Part shown: piece by piece, positions 24,733 to 32,618 of the stretch
How positions within the stretch are numbered: the stretch's first letter is position 1
Layout of the letters: the number at the start of each line of letters is the position of its first letter
From: Lachnospiraceae bacterium
GTDB taxonomy: Bacteria > Bacillota > Clostridia > Lachnospirales > Lachnospiraceae
Assembly: GCA_024403255.1 (NCBI GenBank)
Contig: JAKSSE010000010.1
Span: forward strand, 1 to 34,282
DNA length: 34,282 nucleotides
Reading direction: 5' to 3'
Notes under the pieces: generated by a model
Told to the model about the DNA's origin: nothing
What the model saw: the letters and a program-made list of their open reading frames with translations, nothing else
Database searches by the model: none
Program-made: the position numbers and the translations under genes

Positions 24733-26082
24733 TTACTGTGCAAGTGCTTTTTCTGAAGCCCAGCCATCAACGAATGCTGATACTACTGCATCCCAGTCGC
24801 CAGTACCTGCTGCATAAGCGGTAAGTGCAGAACCTACACCATTCTTCCACTCCTCTGAAGGCATGGTAGTGAAGTTCCAAGAAACTGGGTTCTTTCCAGC
24901 TGCAGTGTAAGCTGCATCCTGTGAAATGAATACGTTAGCTGCAAGCTTTGCATCCTTGAAAGGAATGGTGAATCCCATGTCAGACATTGCCTGAGTTCCT
25001 TCGTCAGAAGATACACACCAGTTGATGAATGCAAGAGTAGAAGCGATATCTTCATCAGATGCTTCGTTGTTTACACACCAGTAGTTCTCAGTACCAGTGC
25101 AAAGACCCTGCATAGACTCTTCGCCTTCACCTACATAGATAGGAATCATGTAAAGCTGCTCATCAGTCATACCCTTGCCAGTAAGGTTACCATACTCCCA
25201 AGAACCATTCTGGAAGAATACTGCCTTACCCTCAGCGAACTCGTTCTCTGCATCATCGCCAGTCTTAGAAGCAAGCTCCTTAGGATCACAGGTTGAGTTG
25301 TTGATGTAAAGATCAAAGATCTGCTTATAGTTATCAAGATAGGTTCCCTTAATAGCCTGAGTATCTGAGATACCATCTGCCTGATACTCGAAGTAGATTG
25401 GAAGGTTTGCAAGGTGAGTCTTGAATCTCCAGTCTGAAGAACCGTCCATACCAGTTGAAGTAAATGCTGCGAATCCAAGCTCATCCTTACGAGCAGTGAT
25501 GTCCTCAGCAACCTTCTTAAGGTCTGCAAATGACTGAATGTCACCAACAGTGTAACCAGCCTTCTCAAGAAGCTCAACGTTGGTAATGATACCGTATGAC
25601 TCGATAACATATGCAACACCTGAGATCTCGTCGCCGTTCTTAAGAGCGAATGCGTCTGAAGTTAAGTTTGAAACGATGTCTGAACCAGTAAGGTCATAGC
25701 AGTAATCTGCCCAGTTAGCAAGACCTACAGGACCATTTACCTGGAAAAGTGTAGGAGCTTCGTCCTTTGAGATTTCTGCTGCAAGAGTCTCCTCATAAGT
25801 ACCAGATGCTGCGGTAACTACAGTTACAGGAACACCAGTCTGCTCAGTATAGCTTGCTGCAAGTGCTTTCCACTGCTCATCCTGCTCTGGCTTGAAGTTT
25901 AAGTAGTAAACCTGACCTTCACCTGCTTCGAATTCTACATCTGCATCTACTGCTTCTGTCTCCTCTGCATTAGCATCATCTGCAGGTGCTGCTGATGTAG
26001 TTTCCTCACTTGCTCCACATCCAATGAGTAATGAAGAAACCATTGCTACTGAAAGAAGAGCGCTAAGTACTTTCTTTTTCAT
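24733..26082 (-). CDS. Maltodextrin-binding lipoprotein (MalE-like)
   Basis: A 449-residue extracellular solute-binding protein. The signal peptide with lipobox (MKKKVLSALLSVAMVSSLLI then GCG) places the lipidated cysteine at residue 22, followed by an acidic Glu/Asp/Ala linker to about 55. The mature domain begins EGQVYYLNFKPEQDEQWKAL and shows FQVNGPVGLANWADYCYDL, AVFFQNGSWEYGNL and LCTGTENYWCVNNEASDEDI, as in family-1 sugar-binding proteins. ATG 26082 has AAGGAG upstream. It is the first gene of the operon with two permeases, malQ and a LacI regulator, from which the maltodextrin role is inferred. The promoter has a perfect spacer and overlapping operators. Confidence 0.93.
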   Translation of the reverse strand: MKKKVLSALLSVAMVSSLLIGCGASEETTSAAPADDANAEETEAVDADVEFEAGEGQVYYLNFKPEQDEQWKALAASYTEQTGVPVTVVTAASGTYEETLAAEISKDEAPTLFQVNGPVGLANWADYCYDLTGSDIVSNLTSDAFALKNGDEISGVAYVIESYGIITNVELLEKAGYTVGDIQSFADLKKVAEDITARKDELGFAAFTSTGMDGSSDWRFKTHLANLPIYFEYQADGISDTQAIKGTYLDNYKQIFDLYINNSTCDPKELASKTGDDAENEFAEGKAVFFQNGSWEYGNLTGKGMTDEQLYMIPIYVGEGEESMQGLCTGTENYWCVNNEASDEDIASTLAFINWCVSSDEGTQAMSDMGFTIPFKDAKLAANVFISQDAAYTAAGKNPVSWNFTTMPSEEWKNGVGSALTAYAAGTGDWDAVVSAFVDGWASEKALAQ

Positions 26083-26131
26083 TTCTTTTCTCCTTTTTTA
26101 ATCTCTTGTTTAAATACAATTTCAGTCTCCT

Positions 26132-26155
26132 GAAACCGTTATCGGTAACGGTTCC
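26132..26155. promoter_or_regulatory. Tandem LacI-type operator pair downstream of the maltodextrin promoter
   Basis: GAAACCGTTATC (26132-26143) and, abutting it on the other strand, GGAACCGTTACC (26144-26155) form the near-perfect 20-bp palindrome AACCGTTATCGGTAACGGTT (26134-26153, one mismatched pair). The pair lies about 7-30 bases after the predicted transcript start, so a bound repressor would block RNA polymerase. The likely ligand is the LacI-family protein of this operon. Confidence 0.75.
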
Positions 26156-26168
26156 GGAACTTGTAATA

Positions 26169-26197
26169 ATAATATCTCCGGAACCGTTACCAGTCAA
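26169..26197 (-). promoter_or_regulatory. Sigma-A promoter of the maltodextrin operon
   Basis: On the minus strand TTGACT (26192-26197) and TATTAT (26169-26174) are exactly 17 bp apart, each one base from consensus. The transcript should start near 26162, leaving a leader of about 80 bases before the binding-protein ATG. The spacer contains an operator copy. Confidence 0.85.
26180..26191. promoter_or_regulatory. Third operator copy, inside the -35/-10 spacer
   Basis: GGAACCGTTACC is identical to the copy at 26144-26155 in opposite orientation; together with flanking bases the two form a 15-bp inverted repeat (26144-26158 and 26177-26191). Lying between the -35 and -10 boxes, a bound regulator would exclude RNA polymerase. 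Two sites 36 bp apart could also be bridged by one LacI-type tetramer or two dimers. Confidence 0.75.
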
Positions 26198-26262
26198 GCC
26201 CTTGTTTAAAATTTGTAATAATTGTATGTTTTGTTTTTTTGTTTTTGTGCACAATCCACAAC

Positions 26263-26295
26263 AAAAAAACAGTCGACCTATATGGTCGACTGTTT
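26263..26295 (-). terminator. Rho-independent terminator after the diguanylate cyclase gene
   Basis: AAACAGTCGACC (26267-26278) and GGTCGACTGTTT (26284-26295) form a perfect 12-bp stem around TATAT, about 22 bp after the GGDEF stop. On the minus strand the stem runs into seven T. It separates this cluster from the maltodextrin promoter. Confidence 0.93.
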
Positions 26296-26317
26296 AAATA
26301 AATCTAATTAATTATCC

Positions 26318-27631
26318 CTATTTTTTTCTTCTATCAACACCCTGGCTCTTATAATATTTAGCCTTGGCATCATACATTCTTCTGTCAGCTACAACAGCCA
26401 TCTGCTTAACTGTCAGCTCTTTCTTTTCTTCTCTTGTGACATAACCACATGAAACCGCAAGATGATCAACCAGTTTTCCATGCCAGTTTGCCGTAGCCTC
26501 TTCAATATCTGTTTTTATTTTTTTAAGAGTCTTAGCATCGGCATAAATCAAAGCGATAAATTCATCTCCGCCAATTCGGTAAATCTTACCATACTCTCCA
26601 AAGCATTTTTTCATACATTCAGAGGCTCCAACAAGAAGCTCATCTCCTGCATTATGGCCAAAACTGTCGTTTACAGTCTTAAGACCATTGACATCCATAG
26701 AAACATACACAAAATCATCTGATGGATCATCTTCTACAAATTTCCGCATTTCAGCTTCATAAGCATGTCTATTCAAAAATCCAGTAAGTTCATCAGTGTT
26801 TGACTGTTTCATCCACTTCTGAACATTTCTCTTTTCCTGAGTGATAATCTCATTTTGCAGCATTACAAAAATGAATACATCAGCAATTGCAACCGAAACA
26901 TACGTTGTTCCTATGCTATATGTCGCTTCAACAAGAGCTCCAAAAATCATGAAAAAGATATATCCTGCCGCAGCGAAAACATCATGCAGTCCAACTTTTT
27001 TGGTATATCTAATTACAAAGCCGGTAAGGTAAATAAGAGTAAGCACTGGAATAATTGTGACAATATCGTAAAGTGCTCCAATCTGATAATGTCCATCAAC
27101 AAAAGTAAATGCCGTACCAGTGACTGCAAGAACAAAAGTAATCACAAAAGAAACCACGTTTATTCCAGCACAAATCAGTGCACTCATACGCATTTTGCTA
27201 AGTCTATGAGTTTCTTCCATGTAGCTATACAGGTACAGTGAAAAAATACCGGCAAGTATAGCTCCCATACACAAAGATCCCGCCGTAAACCAGAAATTAA
27301 ACTGACCTACTGCAAGCGAACCATCAAAAGCCCAGTTCAAAAAATCAAGAAAAACAGCCCAGGTAGTTGCCACAAGCAAACCCGCGAAAAGTCTTGTCGT
27401 GTGGTATAAACCATAATTATCAAAGACAAAGCTGCCTATAAGTATAATCAGAATAATGATACATATGATATCCATGCATACACTGCTTAATGCTTCAAGA
27501 TTATTTTTGCTTGGGACATAACTATGAAACATAACAAACGCTGTGCATACAACGACAAATACGCAGAATATAGCAATCAATACTCTGCGAATCTTATGTC
27601 CTAAAAATTTTCTGAAATTCTCTGTCTGCAT
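26318..27631 (-). CDS. Membrane-bound GGDEF diguanylate cyclase
   Basis: A 437-residue protein predicted to make c-di-GMP. About seven or eight hydrophobic segments fill residues 15-255 (for example VLIAIFCVFVVVCTAFVMF, DIICIIILIILIGSFVF and VSVAIADVFIFVMLQ). The GGDEF domain follows: SNTDELTGFLNRHAYE, VSMDVNGLKTVNDSFGHNAG and an intact GGDEF at 354-358. The product-inhibition site (RxxD five residues before GGDEF) is absent: the residues there are CFGE. ATG 27631 with AGAGGAATT upstream is preferred; a start at 27664 would overlap the hydrolase gene without a ribosome site. It is the last gene of the acyl-conjugation cluster, followed by a strong terminator. The link between c-di-GMP and that cluster is unknown. 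Confidence 0.93.
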   Translation of the reverse strand: MQTENFRKFLGHKIRRVLIAIFCVFVVVCTAFVMFHSYVPSKNNLEALSSVCMDIICIIILIILIGSFVFDNYGLYHTTRLFAGLLVATTWAVFLDFLNWAFDGSLAVGQFNFWFTAGSLCMGAILAGIFSLYLYSYMEETHRLSKMRMSALICAGINVVSFVITFVLAVTGTAFTFVDGHYQIGALYDIVTIIPVLTLIYLTGFVIRYTKKVGLHDVFAAAGYIFFMIFGALVEATYSIGTTYVSVAIADVFIFVMLQNEIITQEKRNVQKWMKQSNTDELTGFLNRHAYEAEMRKFVEDDPSDDFVYVSMDVNGLKTVNDSFGHNAGDELLVGASECMKKCFGEYGKIYRIGGDEFIALIYADAKTLKKIKTDIEEATANWHGKLVDHLAVSCGYVTREEKKELTVKQMAVVADRRMYDAKAKYYKSQGVDRRKK

Positions 27632-27641
27632 AATTCCTCTA

Positions 27642-28556
27642 TTAAGCCTGCTGCATAAATTCAATGTTCTTTTTTAGAACTTTTGCTGTCTCCGGTGCAC
27701 TATTTCCTGAAATTCCAAAAGCATGAAATGCACCACTTGCAACTATCATGTGAACTTTGACATTTGCCTCTTCGCATTTTTTATAAAGTGTTAACGAATC
27801 AGCATAAAGTGTTTCGTTCTCGTCACAAGTAATAAACACCGGTGGAAAATTTGAATAATCCCCAAGTATAGGTGAAACAAAAGGATTTTTCGCATCACCA
27901 TCACCAACATACATTCTAAGTAAAGGCTCTGTACTTCCTGGAAGCACGATAAAATCCTTTTTTTCATTAACAGAACGATCAACCGATCCAGAAAAATCCA
28001 CAGTTGGACTGTGTACTGAAACGCTTCTAACTTTTCCAGTATCCTTATACTTTAATGCTACTGCAAGCGATAAATTTCCCCCTGCGCTCTCTCCTATCAG
28101 AGAAATTTTAGCCTGAGGATAATTTTCCACTATCCAGTCAAACACCTCGCAACAGTCTTCAAATCCCTTTGGAAATTTATTTTCAGGCGAAAGCGAATAA
28201 TCTGGAGCAAAAACTCTGTATCCAGACTGCTTTGCAAGAGTTGAACTAAAGCTTTTATTTGCAATAGCACTTCCTGAAACAAAGCCCCCACCGTGAATAT
28301 ATAAAATGACATTTTCATCATCCGGGTTCTCACAAGTGGATTTTAAAACCTTTGTCTCACCAATTTTTATTTTTTCCTGCTTTACTCCTTTTTGAGCCGG
28401 GAGCAAAGAATAAAGGAAGTTATTTCTTTTTCGTCCCTTTACCCAGTCTCTTGATTCAATTTCAGAATCAAAAACCATAGTCTTTGAAAGACTTTTTACA
28501 AATTTTACAACCTTAACTATTTCTTTGCTTTCAATAGTTATATTTTCTACTGACAT
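27642..28556 (-). CDS. HSL-family alpha/beta hydrolase (esterase/lipase)
   Basis: A 304-residue hydrolase of the hormone-sensitive-lipase type. The oxyanion-hole motif is YIHGGGFVSGSA (HGGG at 88-91), the nucleophile elbow GESAGGN carries S157, the acid is probably D244 in ITCDENETLYAD, and the base is H277 in SGAFHAFG. No signal peptide is present, so it is cytoplasmic. It starts one base after the stop of the large acyl-adenylating fusion protein, a spacing that implies translational coupling and joint function: release or editing of an acyl group from the carrier domain, or hydrolysis of the ester product, are plausible. Substrate unknown. Confidence 0.9.
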   Translation of the reverse strand: MSVENITIESKEIVKVVKFVKSLSKTMVFDSEIESRDWVKGRKRNNFLYSLLPAQKGVKQEKIKIGETKVLKSTCENPDDENVILYIHGGGFVSGSAIANKSFSSTLAKQSGYRVFAPDYSLSPENKFPKGFEDCCEVFDWIVENYPQAKISLIGESAGGNLSLAVALKYKDTGKVRSVSVHSPTVDFSGSVDRSVNEKKDFIVLPGSTEPLLRMYVGDGDAKNPFVSPILGDYSNFPPVFITCDENETLYADSLTLYKKCEEANVKVHMIVASGAFHAFGISGNSAPETAKVLKKNIEFMQQA

Positions 28557-28557
28557 C

Positions 28558-31500
28558 TTACTGTTTTAAAACCTTAACCAAAAGTTCCTTTCTAAGGTTT
28601 CCTTCAATCTGAATATCACCAGCCAGAAATGCTGAATATGCATCTATTTTTCCATCAGCTATTCTCTTAAGCACCTCTGCACTTGTAGTGATAAGAGCAT
28701 CTCTATCATAATACTCATAAGGTTCAACATGAAGGCGACCATCTTTAATTTCAAGATAGAATGCACCCTCTCCCTTACCAACAATATTAAACTGTATTGC
28801 CAAATGGTCAATACCAAAATTAACACCCGAGTAGCTGTACGCATTTCTCATGAACTCAACTACCTGCTCATAGGTGTTTATTTCTACATCTTCTGCTTTA
28901 TTTTCAAGCACAATACCTGGAACAAGTTCTGGATGCTTCTTTGACTCCATGTACTCTTTAATGTCTTCTACTGATGGCGTTGTTCCTGTAATATTAGCAC
29001 AAAGCACATACTTGTTTCCTCTTTGGTATGACACATAGCACTCTGCACCTTCTACGCCATCATACTCTTTTAGGAGTTCTTCCATCTTATAAAGATCTGG
29101 GAATGTTCTTGAGGCAAGCCCTTCAATCATAACTGATCTACCATTTGTTTCAAGAATATCTACTTTTCCATCTGGCAAAATTCGTCCAGTATATCCAAGT
29201 TTATAAAGTCTTCCAGCCTTGTATGGGCTTTCTATTACATCATCGTACTTAAGCGGTACAATGTCTGCAATATACATATCACCCCAGCCTCCAAATGGAA
29301 GCTTGTTATACTGAGCATCAAGAACATAAAGTCTTATTTCCTGCTTATCATCAATATCAGGAACGATATCTTTTCCAACTGCTGTTCTTAAATTTTTAGC
29401 ACTAACAGTTAAATGCTTAGGGAAAAGCTTTTCTGGAATAGCTTTTTTAACGTCACGAACATAACCATCTTCCATAAGTGCAGCAACTACATTTTCGAAG
29501 CACTCCATAAATACTTCAAGCTGCTTAACATCAAATCTGTTTTCCCAGTAACGAAGCTCATAGTAGTGAGTCTTTCTGTTGGTAAACACCTGTAAATGGA
29601 ATGGTAAAGACTCAAGAGAGAGCCTTGTTCTTTCAGTCTTTTCACCGCCCAGCTTTTCAAGATCCAGGATATCTCCCTGATACTGGAAGAACATTTCATC
29701 CGCATGAAGCGTTGAAAGATGATCCTCCATTGTTGTTAAGACCTGATTAGCATTTCTCTTAAGTAAATCAAGCTTCTTCTCATTAGGAAGTTCCTTATAT
29801 CTAAAGATATATGTAGTAAATAATGGTCCTGTAATTCTGTTCCACCTACTGTCTACTCGGCCACTGTGAATAGATGTTGAAAGAACATCCTTCTCATTAG
29901 AAAACAGTGATATACAAAGGTTAAATGCTGTAAGGAAAAGAACATTTTCAGACACACCCATTTTCTTACAGAAGTTTTCAACCTGAGTCTTATTCAATAA
30001 TGAAAAATCATCTTTTAAGGCCTTATATTTGCCCTTTGAAAGATCACATGAGTCATGTCTTACAAGAATACTCTTTCTAATCTTGTAGTCACCTATTAAA
30101 TCAATAAAGTAATCTTCGTCCTTCTTGCGAAGCTCTTCGTCAGATTTTCTTGCAATTTCATCAAGGATGAACTCATAGTAGTTATAGTCACTCTTCTTTG
30201 GTGTATTGCCAGCATAAATATCATTTATATCCTGGAACACAATACCCATACTGATACCATCACCCATAATGTGAGCAATATCAAGGAAAAGATAATTACT
30301 ACCACCCTCTACTTTGTAGATTCCAATGTGGTAAATACCCTCACCTGAATTAAACATAAATGGCTGAATTAATTCTTTTTTAACCTTAGTCCACTTACTC
30401 TTTGTAACTTCTATAATAGGGATATCTATCTTTCTTTCATCATCCCTCACCCATACATAGCCTTTTTCTGTAAGCTTGATGGTAGCTTTAAGCTCTGGAT
30501 GAATTTCAAACAGTCCCTCCACTGCTGCCTTTAGCTTATCAAGATCAACCTTCTTTGAAAGCTTATATAAGAACGGCAGATTTCCCGTAGTGTTGCCACG
30601 TAACACATAGGCAAAATAAGTCTGAAGAGTTGTAAGTGGATATATTTCTCTTTTTGTATAATCTGTCTTTGGCTTATCACTTGACTCGTTATAGTATTCT
30701 TCAAGTTTAAGAACAGTAGGATTTTCCATTAACTCCTTAAGAGAAATAACAAATCCAAGCTCTTCATGAAGATCTGTAAGAAGCATAACACTTCCCATCG
30801 AATCAAGTCCGCAGGCATATAAGTCTGTATCTATTCCAAAGTTTGTGTGACCAAGATTTGACGAAACAACATCGTAAATCTTTCTCTGGAAATCATTTTC
30901 AGGCTTTCTTACTGTATTTGCGGTGTCCTTTATATTCTTAAGTTCATCAAAGAATTTCTGTCTTATGATTTTCTTCGATGTAGTCTTTGCAAAAGGAGTC
31001 TTCTTAACAAGAGTCTTCTGAATACGCTTAAATGATGGTAGTGACTCATTTACTTTTGCAACTACAGCAAATACAGCCTCATCTACATCCTCTATTCCCT
31101 GCTTTCCTGCTATATTAAAGTTAGGGTAGATAGCACATGCGAGTGTATCATCGTCATCATAAACCAATACATCCTCAACAAGGCTCTCGTTTGCAAAAGC
31201 ATTTTCAATTTCTTCAGGAGCAACATTTTCTCCATTAGAAAGTACAATGAGATTTTTCTTTCTTCCGGTAAAGAAAAGGTAATTCTCATCATCAACATAT
31301 CCAAGGTCTCCTGTGTGGAAATATCCCTCACTATCTATAACCTTTGCAGTCTCTTCAGGGTCCTTATAGTACCCCTGCATAACTGATGGACTCTTAACGC
31401 ATATTTCTCCATCAATAATTTTAACTTCACATCTTAAAACAATTCGGCCAACGCTTGCTATCTTCTCTGGTCTATTGTGGTCAGCATATGTAACTTTAGG

Positions 31501-32490
31501 CGAAACTTCTGAAAGACCATAACCCTGGCCTACAGAAATTCCGATATCCATATATGCTTTAGCAAGTTCTGGTGGCAAATATCCACCACCGCAGTCAATC
31601 ATGCGAAGCTTTGATCCAAACACCTGAGCTTTACACTCTTCAAGCGACATTTTTGGGTTCTGACTTCTGACTATATTAAGTCTGTTTATAAGAAGCCTTG
31701 CCATCTGCGGAACCATATTAAGATTGGTTGGTTTGAAAAGAACAAGATGCGGAATAAGCTTTTTAATATCCTGATTTAGACACAATAAATAACCAAATCT
31801 GAATGCATAAAGCATATCCGTATTGAAACAGAAAACATGATGTATTGGAAGAACACTTAAATATACGTACTCACTCTTATCTACATCTGTACAAAATACA
31901 TTATCTATTATATTGCCCTGAGAAAGCATAACGCCTTTTCCGCGGCCTGTAGTTCCAGAGGTAAATATAATTACACCTAAGTCCTCAGGTGTAACATTAG
32001 GCTTTACCACTTTGCCCATGTATTCCTCTCTAATCTGTCTAAAAGACAGCTTCTTATCATGGCTTTGGAAACATACGCATCTTACAAGATGGTCCATATT
32101 AACAAGTGTTTCTTTTATTAAATCATGGAATTCCCAATCATATATAAGCAGATCAACTTCTGCTCTTGTAAGATTATCTGCTAGTTTTTCAGCATCAAGC
32201 TGTGGATCAAGAGGAATAGCAACATTGCCATTCATAAGAACGCCTATAAGGGCATTTAAATATCTATGTGATGAACTTCCCAAAAGGGCTACATGTATTT
32301 TACGGCCTGAGATTATATTTTGTTCTTCAATCCACGCCGCAATACCCATGGATTCTCTAACAAACTGACTGTAGGTAACAGCTGTTACTACATCGTTATC
32401 TTCGTACTTCAAAAAAATCTTTTCGCCGTACTCTTTACCTGCAGTTGTAACAAGATCATAAACAGTTTTAGTGTTTTCAAGTGTCTGCAT
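28558..32490 (-). CDS. Single-module acyl-adenylation / carrier / condensation fusion with C-terminal SCP2-like domain
   Basis: A 1310-residue NRPS-like protein. (1) Adenylation domain about 10-510 of the fatty-acyl-CoA-ligase type: P-loop IIFTSGTTGRGKGVML, VGQGYGLSEVSP (320-331), YFHTGDLGYVDDENYLFF, and a C-terminal lysine in PFAKTTSKKIIRQ. (2) Carrier protein about 530-600, pantetheine serine S564 in YACGLDSMGS. (3) Condensation domain about 615-1010, active site AHIMGDGIS with H740 and D744; the first His of the usual HH pair is Ala. (4) A fragment about 1065-1170 resembling the C-terminal lobe of an adenylation domain (GRLYKLGYTGRILPDGKVDI). (5) An SCP2-like lipid-binding domain about 1205-1310 (GDIQIEGNLRKELLVKVL). 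No thioesterase or reductase domain. Inferred job: activate a fatty acid, load it on the carrier and pass it to an amine or alcohol. Confidence 0.85.
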   Translation of the reverse strand: MQTLENTKTVYDLVTTAGKEYGEKIFLKYEDNDVVTAVTYSQFVRESMGIAAWIEEQNIISGRKIHVALLGSSSHRYLNALIGVLMNGNVAIPLDPQLDAEKLADNLTRAEVDLLIYDWEFHDLIKETLVNMDHLVRCVCFQSHDKKLSFRQIREEYMGKVVKPNVTPEDLGVIIFTSGTTGRGKGVMLSQGNIIDNVFCTDVDKSEYVYLSVLPIHHVFCFNTDMLYAFRFGYLLCLNQDIKKLIPHLVLFKPTNLNMVPQMARLLINRLNIVRSQNPKMSLEECKAQVFGSKLRMIDCGGGYLPPELAKAYMDIGISVGQGYGLSEVSPKVTYADHNRPEKIASVGRIVLRCEVKIIDGEICVKSPSVMQGYYKDPEETAKVIDSEGYFHTGDLGYVDDENYLFFTGRKKNLIVLSNGENVAPEEIENAFANESLVEDVLVYDDDDTLACAIYPNFNIAGKQGIEDVDEAVFAVVAKVNESLPSFKRIQKTLVKKTPFAKTTSKKIIRQKFFDELKNIKDTANTVRKPENDFQRKIYDVVSSNLGHTNFGIDTDLYACGLDSMGSVMLLTDLHEELGFVISLKELMENPTVLKLEEYYNESSDKPKTDYTKREIYPLTTLQTYFAYVLRGNTTGNLPFLYKLSKKVDLDKLKAAVEGLFEIHPELKATIKLTEKGYVWVRDDERKIDIPIIEVTKSKWTKVKKELIQPFMFNSGEGIYHIGIYKVEGGSNYLFLDIAHIMGDGISMGIVFQDINDIYAGNTPKKSDYNYYEFILDEIARKSDEELRKKDEDYFIDLIGDYKIRKSILVRHDSCDLSKGKYKALKDDFSLLNKTQVENFCKKMGVSENVLFLTAFNLCISLFSNEKDVLSTSIHSGRVDSRWNRITGPLFTTYIFRYKELPNEKKLDLLKRNANQVLTTMEDHLSTLHADEMFFQYQGDILDLEKLGGEKTERTRLSLESLPFHLQVFTNRKTHYYELRYWENRFDVKQLEVFMECFENVVAALMEDGYVRDVKKAIPEKLFPKHLTVSAKNLRTAVGKDIVPDIDDKQEIRLYVLDAQYNKLPFGGWGDMYIADIVPLKYDDVIESPYKAGRLYKLGYTGRILPDGKVDILETNGRSVMIEGLASRTFPDLYKMEELLKEYDGVEGAECYVSYQRGNKYVLCANITGTTPSVEDIKEYMESKKHPELVPGIVLENKAEDVEINTYEQVVEFMRNAYSYSGVNFGIDHLAIQFNIVGKGEGAFYLEIKDGRLHVEPYEYYDRDALITTSAEVLKRIADGKIDAYSAFLAGDIQIEGNLRKELLVKVLKQ

Positions 32491-32497
32491 TTATAAT

Positions 32498-32505
32498 CCC
32501 CCTTC
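32498..32505 (-). promoter_or_regulatory. Strong ribosome site of the acyl-A/T/C/SCP2 gene, in a 128-bp gap
   Basis: On the minus strand GAAGGGGG lies 7 bases before ATG 32490 and fixes that start. The rest of the gap (32506-32618) is very AT-rich, with TTATAAC and TTAAAA stretches but no convincing -35/-10 pair and no terminator hairpin. Readthrough from the GH3-like gene upstream is therefore likely. Confidence 0.6.
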
Positions 32506-32618
32506 GTTATAAACTCCGCAAAGTTATAAACATTTTAACACAAAACCGTCTATTTTTGTTGTAAAAACAATCACCACTTTATCCAAGTATTTCCCAAAGC
32601 GTATACTCTTCTTTTTAG

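Noticed and set aside
25167..25619. 150-codon alternative-frame reading inside the maltodextrin-binding protein gene
   Set aside because: Leu/Ser/Arg-rich shadow of a clear lipoprotein gene; no start signal or domain.
26144..26191. The 15-bp inverted repeat at the maltodextrin promoter as a terminator hairpin
   Set aside because: It contains the -10 box and fills the promoter spacer, has an 18-base loop and no T-run; operator function explains it better.
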